Below, in pieces: positions 44,613-53,860 of a stretch of 64,000 bases of DNA. The stretch covers positions 1 through 64,000 of the forward strand of contig CAWVRK010000010.1 in NCBI GenBank assembly GCA_963932955.1, given 5' to 3'. Made by a program: the position numbers and the translations under genes. The notes beneath the pieces were generated by a model. The model was not told where the DNA came from, made no database searches, and worked only from the letters and a program-made list of their open reading frames with translations. The number at the start of each line of letters is the position of its first letter. The stretch's first letter is position 1. This DNA is from Flavicella sp963932955 (GTDB lineage Bacteria; Bacteroidota; Bacteroidia; Flavobacteriales; Flavobacteriaceae).

Positions 44613-46058
44613 TTATCCTACAGAGCCTTCCAAGCTGATTTCTAATAATTTTTGTGCTTCTACGGCAAATTCCATGGGCAATTTATTGAGCACGTCTTTG
44701 CTAAAACCATTGACAATGAGTGCGATCGCTTTTTCGGTATCGATGCCTCGCTGGTTGCAATAAAACAACTGATCTTCTCCAATTTTACTCGTCGTTGCTT
44801 CGTGTTCTATCTGAGCAGTGGTGTTTTTGGCCTCTATATAGGGGAATGTGTGTGCCCCGCATTGGTCACCCATCAACAAAGAATCACATTGAGAGAAATT
44901 CCGTGCATTTTCCGCCCTGCTGTTGATTTGCACCAAGCCTCGATAACTATTTTGAGAATTCCCAGCGGAGATTCCTTTGGAGATGATGGTGCTTTTGGTG
45001 TTTTTACCCAAGTGAATCATTTTAGTCCCCGTATCTGCTTGTTGGAAATTATTGGTCACCGCGATGGAGTAAAACTCTCCTACAGAATTGTTTCCTTTCA
45101 ATACGCACGAAGGGTATTTCCACGTCACAGCAGAGCCGGTCTCTACCTGCGTCCAGGAAATTTTTGCATTGGTCTCGCAAATCCCTCTTTTGGTCACAAA
45201 ATTAAAAACCCCTCCCTTACCTTCTTTGTCTCCGGGAAACCAGTTTTGAACCGTGGAATATTTGATCTCTGCATCGTCCATCGCAATCAATTCAACCACT
45301 GCTGCATGCAGCTGGTTTTCATCACGTGCCGGTGCTGTACATCCTTCCAAGTAACTCACATAACTACTTTCGTCAGCAATGACCAAAGTCCGTTCAAATT
45401 GTCCTGTTCCTCCCTCATTGATTCGAAAATACGTGGACAATTCCATCGGACATTTGACTCCTTTGGGAATGTAACAAAACGAACCGTCCGTAAAAACAGC
45501 GGAGTTCAAGGCCGCATAAAAATTGTCTGTTTTGGGAACGACTGTCCCCATGTATTTTTTGACCAATTCAGGGTGCTCCTGAATGGCTTCAGAAATGGGA
45601 CAGAAAATAATGCCTTTTTCTGCCAAGGTCTTTTTAAAAGTGGTCGCTACCGACACAGAATCAACGACGATGTCTATGGCTACACCTTGCAATTTTTTCT
45701 GCTCGTCAATGGAAATTCCCAATTTTTTATACATTTCCAGCAACTCCGCATCAACATCGTCCAAACTCTTGTTGGGGTCAGATTTTTTGGGTGCAGAATA
45801 GTAACTGATGGCTTGAAAATCGGGTTTTTTATAACGGACATTCGCCCACTCCGGTTCTTTCATTTCTTGCCAGATTCGAAAAGCGTCCAAACGCCAATCG
45901 GTCATCCATTGGGGTTCGTTTTTCTTTTGAGAAATGGCGCGAACGATGTCTTCGTTGAGACCTTTTGGAAAGGTATCCGATTCAATATCTGTATAAAACC
46001 CGTACTCGTATTCTTGAGTTTCAAGTTCTTTTTTTAAATCGTCTTCTGTGTATTTCAT
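44613..46058 (-). CDS. sufB: Fe-S cluster assembly protein SufB
   Basis: The scaffold subunit where the nascent cluster forms. The 481-aa protein starts with an Asp/Glu-rich helix and the PEWANVRYKKPDFQAISYY block. The core contains GTVVPKTDNFYAALNSAVFTDG-like residues, VKCPMELSTYFRIN, and a C-terminal SLLMGDQCGAHTFPYIE, with Cys and Glu/His residues in the zone that holds clusters in SufB. A long open frame on the opposite strand is a shadow of this gene. It follows iscA by 115 bases and precedes sufC by 78. Confidence 0.97.
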   Translation of the reverse strand: MKYTEDDLKKELETQEYEYGFYTDIESDTFPKGLNEDIVRAISQKKNEPQWMTDWRLDAFRIWQEMKEPEWANVRYKKPDFQAISYYSAPKKSDPNKSLDDVDAELLEMYKKLGISIDEQKKLQGVAIDIVVDSVSVATTFKKTLAEKGIIFCPISEAIQEHPELVKKYMGTVVPKTDNFYAALNSAVFTDGSFCYIPKGVKCPMELSTYFRINEGGTGQFERTLVIADESSYVSYLEGCTAPARDENQLHAAVVELIAMDDAEIKYSTVQNWFPGDKEGKGGVFNFVTKRGICETNAKISWTQVETGSAVTWKYPSCVLKGNNSVGEFYSIAVTNNFQQADTGTKMIHLGKNTKSTIISKGISAGNSQNSYRGLVQINSRAENARNFSQCDSLLMGDQCGAHTFPYIEAKNTTAQIEHEATTSKIGEDQLFYCNQRGIDTEKAIALIVNGFSKDVLNKLPMEFAVEAQKLLEISLEGSVG

Positions 46059-46173
46059 GGATTCACATTTAAGTCAAGCTATTCGCAAGGAAAAATTGCC
46101 CTTTTGCTTGTCTTGTTTAAATCTTATGTTCTTCTTTTTTGCAACGCTCTTTAGGTTTTTGAATCGTCTCTTT

Positions 46174-46503
46174 TTACAGTGAAAAAGATTCTCCACAACC
46201 ACAGGTTCTGTTCGCGTTGGGATTGTTAAAAACAAACCCCGTTCCGTTCAGCCCGCCAGAATACTCCAAAGTGGTCCCAATCAGGTACAGAAAACTCTTC
46301 TTGTCAACGATGATTTTCACCCCATTATCTTCAAAAACCTTGTCCTCTTCCTGGCTGTTTTTGTCAAAATCCAAATCGTAAGACAAACCCGAACAGCCGC
46401 CACTTTTCACCCCAACTCGAACAAAATCTTTACCGGGATCAAAGCCGTCTTCCGACATCAATTCGATGACTTTTTTCTTTGCGATGTCTGAAACTTTTAT
46501 CAT
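46174..46503 (-). CDS. sufA: A-type Fe-S carrier / HesB-IscA family protein
   Basis: Receives clusters from SufBCD and passes them to target apoproteins. The 109-aa product has the three invariant cysteines: Cys37 in GGCSGL and Cys101 and Cys103 in the C-terminal CGCGESF. The start at 46503 (MIKVSD) is preferred over an upstream frame because a TATCTTTG promoter box overlaps the longer version. It leads the suf operon. It could equally be named iscA or erpA. Confidence 0.93.
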   Translation of the reverse strand: MIKVSDIAKKKVIELMSEDGFDPGKDFVRVGVKSGGCSGLSYDLDFDKNSQEEDKVFEDNGVKIIVDKKSFLYLIGTTLEYSGGLNGTGFVFNNPNANRTCGCGESFSL

Positions 46504-46533
46504 AGTGCAATTGCTTAACTCATATACTGTCTG

Positions 46534-46541
46534 CAAAGATA
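46534..46541 (-). promoter_or_regulatory. -7 promoter box of the suf operon
   Basis: TATCTTTG on the - strand (CAAAGATA on +), 30 bp before the sufA ATG. A TTTG (CAAA at 46565-46568 on +) lies 23 bp further up and may be the -33 element. Confidence 0.65.
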
Positions 46542-46690
46542 CGATTTGTAAACTGTATTTAGAACAAATCTAAGTTGAATTAATTTATCCTTTGATAGAA
46601 TCCTTTTTTTCAAAAGCGAGATATTTTTCTAAAAATAAATCCGAAAGTCAAAAAAAAGATGGAATTTTGCAATTCCTAAAAGCAAGTCCT

Positions 46691-47743
46691 ATGATAGAAG
46701 ACAAAGCCCCCAACAAAACAAGCCTCTCCGAATTGGGAGAATTTGGCCTGATTCGCCACTTGACCGAAACTTTTAAAATTGGTCAGAAATCTACCGTCAA
46801 AGGAGTGGGAGACGATGCCGCTATTGTGGACCACAAAGGCCAAAAAACCCTTGTGACAACAGACTTGTTGGTGGAAGGGATTCACTTCAATTTGGCCTAC
46901 ATGCCACTAAAACACCTCGGCTACAAAGCAGTCATGGCCAACCTTTCAGATATCTATGCCATGAATGGAACTGCCACTCAAATCACAGTTTCCATAGCAG
47001 TCTCAAACCGTTTTACGCTAGAAGCTTTGGAAGAACTGTACGCCGGCATCCAACTGGCTTGTGAAACCTATAAAGTAGATTTGGTAGGAGGAGACACTAG
47101 CTCTTCCAAAACTGGACTGCTACTCAGTATTACGGCTATTGGAACCGCCAAAGATGAAGAACTTGTCTACAGAAGTGGCGCCAAAGAAAACGATTTGTTG
47201 GTGGTTACTGGCGATTTGGGTGCGGCATATCTAGGACTACAGGTCTTGGAACGAGAGCGCCAAGTATTTGAGGTAAATCCCAATGCACAACCAGACCTAG
47301 AGGCTTATACCTATTTGGTGGAACGCCAATTGAAACCCGAAGCACGCAAAGATATCGCTAAATTACTCCAAGAATTGGAGGTCAAACCCACAAGTATGAT
47401 TGACATCTCTGACGGACTTTCCTCAGAAGTAATTCACTTGTGCAAAAGTTCAGACCTCGGGTGCAATGTCTACGAAGACAAACTGCCTTTGGACCCTCAA
47501 GTCATCTCAACTTCGGAAGAATTCCAAATGGACAGTACCGTGGTGGCTCTGAACGGAGGAGAAGACTACGAGCTATTGTTTACAGTAGCGCAAAACGATT
47601 TTGAAAAAATCAAAGGAAATCCCAATTTCTCCATCATCGGACACATGACTCCCAAAAACGAAGGCATTCATTTGGTTACCAGAGCCCATCAAAAAATGGA
47701 ACTCACCGCACAGGGATGGGATGCTCTTTTGAAAAAACCATAG
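46691..47743 (+). CDS. thiL: Thiamine-monophosphate kinase
   Basis: Phosphorylates thiamine monophosphate to the cofactor thiamine pyrophosphate, the last step of the pathway. The PurM/ThiL-like fold is shown by FGLIRHLT, GVGDDAAIVD near the N-terminus, TTDLLVEGIHF, VMANLSDIYAMNG, LVGGDTSSS and SMIDISDGLSSEVIHLCK. The Asp-rich motifs bind Mg-ATP. The start at 46691 gives 350 aa, the family size; the upstream extension is AT-rich and atypical. No other thiamine gene is nearby. Confidence 0.94.
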   Translation: MIEDKAPNKTSLSELGEFGLIRHLTETFKIGQKSTVKGVGDDAAIVDHKGQKTLVTTDLLVEGIHFNLAYMPLKHLGYKAVMANLSDIYAMNGTATQITVSIAVSNRFTLEALEELYAGIQLACETYKVDLVGGDTSSSKTGLLLSITAIGTAKDEELVYRSGAKENDLLVVTGDLGAAYLGLQVLERERQVFEVNPNAQPDLEAYTYLVERQLKPEARKDIAKLLQELEVKPTSMIDISDGLSSEVIHLCKSSDLGCNVYEDKLPLDPQVISTSEEFQMDSTVVALNGGEDYELLFTVAQNDFEKIKGNPNFSIIGHMTPKNEGIHLVTRAHQKMELTAQGWDALLKKP

Positions 47744-47760
47744 CAATTTCGACTTGAAGA

Positions 47761-47781
47761 TTCGGGGTTCGGGGTTCGGGA
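47761..47781. repeat. Three tandem copies of TTCGGGG/A
   Basis: TTCGGGG, TTCGGGG and TTCGGGA lie head to tail, 18 bases after the thiL stop. The tract is notably G-rich for its surroundings. It may be a slippage product. Confidence 0.7.
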
Positions 47782-47906
47782 TTGGTTGGACATCCCCTAA
47801 ATTCAAACAGATGTATTCCCTTTTTTGTCTTTTTTTTAGAAAAACAACCCCAATAAAAAGGTTTCTGTATCTTTAAAACCTTAATTCAGCCCCTCAATTC
47901 CATCAT

Positions 47907-48929
47907 ATGAAAAACACAATTTTAGCAACAGGAGGCACCGGATATGTAGGTGCCTGGGTAGTCAAAGGACTGCTTGAAAAAGGACATACCGTGCGCTTGA
48001 CGGTTCGCGACAAAGCCAAAAAAGAAAACTACCAGTTTCTGTCAGAAATTGCTGAGAATTCAGTCGGTTCCTTGGAAATATGGGAAGCCGACTTGTTGAA
48101 AAAAGGAAGCTTTGACAAAGCAGCAAAGGGCTGTGATCGTATTGTGCATATGGCTTCTCCTTTTCGACTGAATGTCAAAAATGCCCAACGTGATTTGGTC
48201 GATCCAGCCGTCAAAGGAACGCTCAATGTGCTGCAAGCGGCCAACCGTTCCAACTCCGTAAAAAAAATAGTGCTGACTTCGAGTATCGTTGCGGTATTTG
48301 GAGACAATTCTGATCAAAAAAAGCAAGGTCTTACCGCTTTTACAGAGGCCCACTTTAACAGCTCTAGTACGCTAAAACACCAACCCTATTCTTTTTCAAA
48401 AGTGCAAGCAGAAAAAAGTGCTTGGGAGCTCGCCAACCAACAAAGCGATTGGCAGTTGGTCGTTATGAACCCCGCTTTTGTCATGGGGCCCTCACTCACT
48501 CAAAATTCACAGTCGGAAAGCTTGAAAATCATGTCTGAAATCTTGTCGGGAAAGTACCGATCAGGAGCTCCTGAATTGTACCTGGGCTATGTAGACGTTC
48601 GCGATGTCGCAAAGGCCCATGTCTTCGGTCTCGAAAACGAAACCATAGGAAGGCACATTTTATCCGAACGTGTTACAGACATGCTTTCTTTTATTCAAAT
48701 CGTCAAAGAACACAGTCAGCACAAAAATAAATTGCCAAACACATTTGCTCCGAAATGGCTGCTGGGCATCGTCGGTTTTTATTTTGGAATTACCCGAAAA
48801 TTTGTCAATAACAACGTGGGCATTCCGATTGACATCGACGCCTCCAAAAGCAAAGAAAAATTAAACTTGAACTACCACCCCTTAGAGCAGACTGTGAAAG
48901 ATATGGTGCTGCAAATGGAGGCTGATTGA
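47907..48929 (+). CDS. NAD(P)-dependent extended SDR (dihydroflavonol-reductase-like)
   Basis: An oxidoreductase of the extended short-chain dehydrogenase family, close to the aldehyde/ketone reductases annotated as DFR-like. The Rossmann motif TGGTGYVG lies at residues 8-15. The catalytic pair is Tyr161 and Lys165 in YSFSK, with Ser126 of LTSSIV before it. ADLL and HMASPF are further family marks. A near-match -7 box TATCTTTA lies at 47868-47875. The natural substrate cannot be read from the sequence. It precedes a mutarotase-like gene by 13 bases, so the two may be co-expressed. Confidence 0.88.
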   Translation: MKNTILATGGTGYVGAWVVKGLLEKGHTVRLTVRDKAKKENYQFLSEIAENSVGSLEIWEADLLKKGSFDKAAKGCDRIVHMASPFRLNVKNAQRDLVDPAVKGTLNVLQAANRSNSVKKIVLTSSIVAVFGDNSDQKKQGLTAFTEAHFNSSSTLKHQPYSFSKVQAEKSAWELANQQSDWQLVVMNPAFVMGPSLTQNSQSESLKIMSEILSGKYRSGAPELYLGYVDVRDVAKAHVFGLENETIGRHILSERVTDMLSFIQIVKEHSQHKNKLPNTFAPKWLLGIVGFYFGITRKFVNNNVGIPIDIDASKSKEKLNLNYHPLEQTVKDMVLQMEAD

Positions 48930-48942
48930 ATCCCTAAAAGAC

Positions 48943-49830
48943 ATGCCACACCTCCTTCAAAACAAAACCCTAAAAATTGTCGTAGACCTCCCCTTGGAAA
49001 ACTACGGCCTTGCTCGCTTTGACTGGACCGGGAAAATTGTGTCCGTAAAATTTCGCGGAACAGAAGTTTCGGGCCAAGAAAAAGCAGGGGATAAAAAACA
49101 TGCACAACTTGGAAAAGGCTTTTACAACGAGTTTGGGATTGTCAGGCCTGTCGGGTTTGAAGCTGCTGAAGTAGGAGGCTGGTTTCATAAAATAGGAGTC
49201 GGTTTGTTAAAAAAAGAGGACGGGCAGGCCTATGCTTTTGACAAAGCCTACAAAATAAAGCCCGCTGCCTTCAAAATACACAAGGAGACGCAGCAAATAA
49301 CAATGCGGTGTACGCCGCCTTCGGTCAACGGCTATGCCTATGTCTTGCACAAAGAAATACGCTTGTTGGAAAGTGGATTTCAGCTTTATACACGTCTTGA
49401 AAACACTGGAGAAAAAACAATTGCCACCGACGAATACAACCATAATTTTCTGGCCATTGACTCCCAGTTTTCCAAAGAAAATTACCACTTGAAATTTCCT
49501 TTCGATTTGGACCCCAACAACTTTGAACAAAGCATCAATCCTGAAAACAGCCTGTGTTTTGACCAAAAGAACATGGCTTTGAATGCTCCCGTCAGAGAGC
49601 CTTTCTTTTTTAGCGACCTGAGTGGCGGTAAAACCTTTCCCGCAAGTTGGGAACTGACCAACCAAAAGCGAAATTTTAAAATTCGGGAAGAGGCGAGTTT
49701 TCAGACAAACAAAGTAAATGTATGGGGATGGAAACAGGTTCTGAGTCCGGAACTGTTTTGCGAAGTTCTTGTCAAGCCAGGACAATCCATGGAGTGGTCG
49801 CGGACTTACAGCCTATCGAAGCTGTGTTAA
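48943..49830 (+). CDS. Galactose-mutarotase-like (aldose epimerase fold) protein
   Basis: A cytoplasmic 295-aa protein with a likely supersandwich fold like aldose 1-epimerase. Visible features are NEFGIVRPVGFEAAEVGGWF, EIRLLESGFQLYTRLENTGE and a His-bearing TDEYNHNFLAID, where true epimerases carry a catalytic His; the C-terminal Glu site is not clear. It could therefore be a non-catalytic or sugar-phosphate relative. It follows the SDR gene with 13 bases between, and an imperfect terminator follows it. Confidence in the fold is moderate, in activity low. Confidence 0.6.
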   Translation: MPHLLQNKTLKIVVDLPLENYGLARFDWTGKIVSVKFRGTEVSGQEKAGDKKHAQLGKGFYNEFGIVRPVGFEAAEVGGWFHKIGVGLLKKEDGQAYAFDKAYKIKPAAFKIHKETQQITMRCTPPSVNGYAYVLHKEIRLLESGFQLYTRLENTGEKTIATDEYNHNFLAIDSQFSKENYHLKFPFDLDPNNFEQSINPENSLCFDQKNMALNAPVREPFFFSDLSGGKTFPASWELTNQKRNFKIREEASFQTNKVNVWGWKQVLSPELFCEVLVKPGQSMEWSRTYSLSKLC

Positions 49831-49856
49831 AACCTAGCCCAAAGCTGGTTTTTGAA
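49831..49856 (+). terminator. Imperfect hairpin terminator
   Basis: AACCTAGC and GCTGGTT pair with one bulged T around CCAAA, followed by TTTTG. It starts at the stop of the mutarotase-like gene. Confidence 0.5.
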
Positions 49857-49992
49857 AAATGTCGTATTTTGATGGAAAACGTTCATTGTCCTTGAAAAAT
49901 TTACCTTTCAAAAATTGGATTTATGGGCCTTTTTATCCTCAAACCCGCTCCCCTTTTTTGACAACGTATTTGAGACATACCTACCCTTACCC

Positions 49993-51867
49993 CTAGCCTT
50001 CTAATTTTGTTGACAATTCAAACCACCGGCTTTCCTTGTATTCGATCTCTTGAATGATTTTTTGGAGCGCTAGAGACCGATCGTTGATTTGATCTTCCGC
50101 GATTTCTCCTTTGGAAAATTGCGCCTCTATGGTTTCTTTTTGATTTTCCAATTTGGCAATGTCACTTTCTAAAGTTCCGTATTCTCGTTTTTCTTGGTAG
50201 CTCAACTGCAACTTTTTCGCTGGCTTTTCTGCGGATTTTTTTTCGACTGGGCGTTCTGCCATTTTTTTCGGAGAAGCTTCGGTGGGTTTGGAATCTTCAT
50301 AGGTCCTAAAATCCGAATAATTTCCTGGAAAATTTTCTACCATGCCCGCTCCGCGAAAAACAAACAAAGAATCGACAATTTTATCCATAAAATAACGGTC
50401 ATGAGATACGACTATGAGGTTTCCGGGAAAATCCAATAAGAAATTCTCTAAGACGTTTAGCGTCACAATGTCCAAATCATTTGTAGGCTCATCCAAAATC
50501 AAAAAATTTGGATTTTGAATCAATACGGCACATAGGTACAAACGTTTTTGCTCGCCGCCACTCAACTTTTCCACAAAATCGTATTGGCGTTTTCTAGAAA
50601 ACAGAAAACGCTCTAACAGCTGCCCCGCAGAAATCTTGTTGCCTTTGGCCAAGGGAATGTAATCCCCAAATTCTTTGACAACATCGATGACCTTTTGCCC
50701 TTCTTTGGCTTGGATTCCGTTTTGGGTGTAATAGCCGTATTTAACGGTTTCTCCCAAAATCACTTTCCCATGATCTACAGGCGATTTTTGAGTTATGATG
50801 TTTAAGAAACTGGATTTTCCTGTTCCGTTTTTTCCGATCACCCCAATCCGCTCCCCTCGTTTGAACACATAGTCAAAACCCTCGAGGATTTTCAAATCGT
50901 CAAAAGCTTTGTAAACTTTGTGCAACTCGAGAATTTTACTCCCCAAACGCTCCATGTTGATTTCCAACTGCACCTTGTGCTCACTCCGTCGATTTTGGGC
51001 TTTTTCTTTAATCTGGTAAAAATCGTCAATCCGAGATTTGGATTTTGTCGTTCTTGCTTTGGGCTGACGCCGCATCCAATCCAGTTCTTTTTTAAACAGG
51101 TTTTTGGCCTTTTCTTGAACCACTTGTTCCAAGACGACTCGCTCTTCTTTCTTTTGAAGGTAATAGGAATAACTCCCTTTGTAGCGGTAGAGTTGACCGT
51201 TGTCTAATTCGATGATTTCTGTACACACCCGTTCCAAAAAGTACCGGTCGTGTGTGACCATAAACAGGGTCATTTTTTCTTTCTTAAAGAAGGCTTCCAA
51301 CCATTCGATCATTTCCAGGTCCAAGTGGTTGGTGGGCTCGTCCAAAATCAACAAATCGGGTTTGTTGATCAAAACAGTGGCCAATCCCAACCGTTTTTTT
51401 TGCCCCCCGGAAAGCTGCCCAACTTTTTGAGTGAGGTCTTCAAATTTCAATTTGGACAAAATCTGCTTGTACTGGGTTTCAAAATCCCACGCATCGTATT
51501 GGTCCATCAGCTCAAAAGCACGTTGGTAAGCATCGGCATCCTCTGGATTTTCAAGTGCTGCCTCGTATTGTTTAAGGACTGCAAGGGTTGGGTTGTCAGA
51601 AGCAAAAACAACCTCTTCAATGGTCAATTCCAAATCTAGGTGGTCGTCTTGTGCCAAATAACCGATGTGGATGTCTTTTCTGCAAACTACCTGACCTGTA
51701 TCCGAGCTGTCTCTTCCAGAAATGATGTTCAGAATGGATGTTTTTCCGGTTCCATTTTTGGCGACAAAAGCGACTTTTTGGTCTTTACTGATTCCAAAAG
51801 AGAGGTTTTCAAACAAAACACGCTCTCCATAAGACTTGGAGATATTTTCTACAGATAGGTAATTCAT
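49993..51867 (-). CDS. ABC-F family ATPase (Uup-like)
   Basis: A soluble protein with two ATP-binding domains and no membrane part. ABC-F proteins act on ribosomes, and Uup-like members are linked to ribosome and DNA maintenance. NBD1 has AKNGTGKTS, LSGGQKKRLGLA and LLILDEPTNHLDLE. NBD2 has GKNGTGKSSF, LSGGEQKRLYL and FLILDEPTNDLD. A linker of about 80 residues lies between them. The C-terminal 90 residues form a Lys/Glu-rich coiled coil like the Uup DNA-binding tail. Length is 624 aa. A TATCTTTG box lies 20 bp upstream. Antibiotic-resistance ABC-F is an alternative but the tail favours Uup. Confidence 0.92.
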   Translation of the reverse strand: MNYLSVENISKSYGERVLFENLSFGISKDQKVAFVAKNGTGKTSILNIISGRDSSDTGQVVCRKDIHIGYLAQDDHLDLELTIEEVVFASDNPTLAVLKQYEAALENPEDADAYQRAFELMDQYDAWDFETQYKQILSKLKFEDLTQKVGQLSGGQKKRLGLATVLINKPDLLILDEPTNHLDLEMIEWLEAFFKKEKMTLFMVTHDRYFLERVCTEIIELDNGQLYRYKGSYSYYLQKKEERVVLEQVVQEKAKNLFKKELDWMRRQPKARTTKSKSRIDDFYQIKEKAQNRRSEHKVQLEINMERLGSKILELHKVYKAFDDLKILEGFDYVFKRGERIGVIGKNGTGKSSFLNIITQKSPVDHGKVILGETVKYGYYTQNGIQAKEGQKVIDVVKEFGDYIPLAKGNKISAGQLLERFLFSRKRQYDFVEKLSGGEQKRLYLCAVLIQNPNFLILDEPTNDLDIVTLNVLENFLLDFPGNLIVVSHDRYFMDKIVDSLFVFRGAGMVENFPGNYSDFRTYEDSKPTEASPKKMAERPVEKKSAEKPAKKLQLSYQEKREYGTLESDIAKLENQKETIEAQFSKGEIAEDQINDRSLALQKIIQEIEYKESRWFELSTKLEG

Positions 51868-51886
51868 TCGGAGATTATTGAGTGCT

Positions 51887-51894
51887 CAAAGATA
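51887..51894 (-). promoter_or_regulatory. -7 promoter box of the ABC-F gene
   Basis: An exact TATCTTTG on the - strand (CAAAGATA on +), 20 bp before the ATG at 51867. Confidence 0.5.
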
Positions 51895-52066
51895 CAGAGA
51901 CTTCAAGGAATATTTGGGCTTTCCAAGAAAAAAGGACTGCGCAGTACCTAGGTCTGTAAAATGGAAGCTGTCTTTTTGTTTGTAGGTCACAATCGTTTCA
52001 AATATTTCATGTAATTTTAAAGGCGCTTTCCAAACAACATATGCGACAAAAATAGAACCTGTATCC

Positions 52067-53767
52067 ATGTCAAATGCTCCTTTGCTTTCTGTCAAAAACC
52101 TTCACATCTCTTTTGTGTCAAAAGCAAAAACAAGCCCTGTGGTTCAAAACCTTTCTCTTGAGTTGCACCCAAACGAAATTTTGGGAATTGTCGGAGAATC
52201 GGGAAGTGGGAAATCGGTTTCTTCTTTGGCGGTTTTGGGCTTGCTCCCTAAAAAAGAAGTCCTGTTGGAAGGGAGCATCACATTTGAAAACCAAGAACTC
52301 CTATGTCTTTCAGAAAAAGAGTTCCGCAAGCTAAGAGGCAGGGACATCTCTTTAATTTTTCAAGAACCGATGAGCGCACTGAATCCCAGCATGACCTGTG
52401 GCGTTCAAGTGCAGGAAGTCTTATTGCAACACACAAAAAAGTCCAGAAAAGAGAGCAGAGCAGAAGTGCTTCGGTTGTTTGAAAAAGTAAAACTCCCCAG
52501 AGCGGAAGTGATGTACAACCAATACCCGCATCAGATTTCTGGAGGACAAAAACAACGGGTCATGATCGCCATGGCGATCGCCTGCAAACCGAAAATTCTC
52601 ATTGCCGATGAACCAACTACAGCACTAGACGTGACTGTTCAAAAAGAAATCATCAAACTCTTAAAAGAGCTGCAAGTAGAAACAGGAATGAGCATTCTTT
52701 TTATTTCACACGACCTCTCTTTGGTGGCTGAGATTTGCGATCGTGTTGCGGTCATGTACCAAGGAAAATTGGTAGAACAAGGAGCGGCTGATGCGCTGTT
52801 TGCCAATCCCAAAAACAATTATACAAAAGCACTGATTGCCTCAAAACCTCGAATTTATGAACGGTTAAAAAAACTGCCTACAGTCAAAGATTTCATTGAG
52901 AACACGGTCAATCCAGCCCTATACACGGACGATGAAAGACGAAAATTCCACCAGACCTTGTACGCGAAAAAACCGCTGCTGGTAATCAATGACTTGAAAA
53001 AGTATTTTGTAAAAAGCCGTTCTTTTTGGTTTCAAAAACAGCCACCCGTCAAGGCGGTAGACAACGTATCTTTTCAACTTTACGAAGGAGAAACACTCGG
53101 ATTGGTCGGGGAGTCGGGTTGTGGAAAATCCACTTTGGGTCGAACGCTGTTGCAATTGGAAAAAGCGACTTCAGGAAAAATATTTTACAAAGGAAAAGAC
53201 TTGACCCTCCTCAAAACCAAAGAGCTCAAAGCGCTCCGCAAAGACATTCAAATCATCTTTCAAGACCCCTATTCTTCTTTGAACCCACGAATCCCTGTCG
53301 GAAAAGCCCTGATGGAGCCCTTGAAGGTTCATGGCATTTTAAAATCCCCCGCCGAACGCAAAAAAAGGGTCTTGTCGCTTTTGGAAAAAGTCGGCTTGTT
53401 GCCCGAACACTTTGATCGCTATCCTCATGAATTTTCAGGAGGTCAACGACAGCGGATTGGAATTGCCAGGACCATCGCCCTTCAACCCAAATTGATTGTC
53501 TGCGATGAATCTGTCTCTGCCTTGGACGTTTCCGTTCAGGCACAAGTCTTGAATTTGTTAAACGAGCTCAAAACAGCATTTGGCTTTACCTATATTTTTA
53601 TTTCACACGATTTGTCCGTGGTCAAATACATGTCCGACCAACTGCTAGTGATGAACAAAGGAAAAATTGAAGAAATAGGCGATGCAGATTCGATTTACAC
53701 AAAGCCTTCCTCTGTATATACCGAAAAATTAATCGCATCCATTCCGCAAGGAAAGCAACTGCCGTAA
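52067..53767 (+). CDS. Peptide/nickel-type ABC transporter ATPase with two fused NBDs
   Basis: Two ATP-binding domains in one chain, as in YejF or GsiA, for import of oligopeptides or glutathione. NBD1 (about 5-260) has GESGSGKSVSS, ISGGQKQRVMIAMA and LIADEPTTALD. NBD2 (about 300-560) has GESGCGKSTLGRT, FSGGQRQRIGIAR and LIVCDESVSALD. Each ends with the C-terminal extension typical of OppD/OppF (NYTKALIASKP and VYTEKLIASIP). No permease or binding protein lies nearby, so its partners are elsewhere. The 199-bp gap to the ABC-F gene is a divergent promoter region. Confidence 0.93.
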   Translation: MSNAPLLSVKNLHISFVSKAKTSPVVQNLSLELHPNEILGIVGESGSGKSVSSLAVLGLLPKKEVLLEGSITFENQELLCLSEKEFRKLRGRDISLIFQEPMSALNPSMTCGVQVQEVLLQHTKKSRKESRAEVLRLFEKVKLPRAEVMYNQYPHQISGGQKQRVMIAMAIACKPKILIADEPTTALDVTVQKEIIKLLKELQVETGMSILFISHDLSLVAEICDRVAVMYQGKLVEQGAADALFANPKNNYTKALIASKPRIYERLKKLPTVKDFIENTVNPALYTDDERRKFHQTLYAKKPLLVINDLKKYFVKSRSFWFQKQPPVKAVDNVSFQLYEGETLGLVGESGCGKSTLGRTLLQLEKATSGKIFYKGKDLTLLKTKELKALRKDIQIIFQDPYSSLNPRIPVGKALMEPLKVHGILKSPAERKKRVLSLLEKVGLLPEHFDRYPHEFSGGQRQRIGIARTIALQPKLIVCDESVSALDVSVQAQVLNLLNELKTAFGFTYIFISHDLSVVKYMSDQLLVMNKGKIEEIGDADSIYTKPSSVYTEKLIASIPQGKQLP

Positions 53768-53860
53768 CATCCATTTAGAATCCACAAAAGACCGTTTCAG
53801 TTGATGTATAAAATTGTATATTGCCCCTTAATTTCTTCTTCTTAAGACCGCAGGCATTCC

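Noticed and set aside
44652..46037. 461-codon ORF on the + strand opposite sufB
   Set aside because: A shadow of sufB on the other strand. SufB motifs are complete and the antisense product is rich in Phe, Cys and His without domain logic.
51886..52095. 69-codon - strand ORF in the divergent gap before the peptide ABC ATPase
   Set aside because: Looks partly protein-like, but it overlaps the ABC ATPase start and the ABC-F -7 box and has no recognised family.
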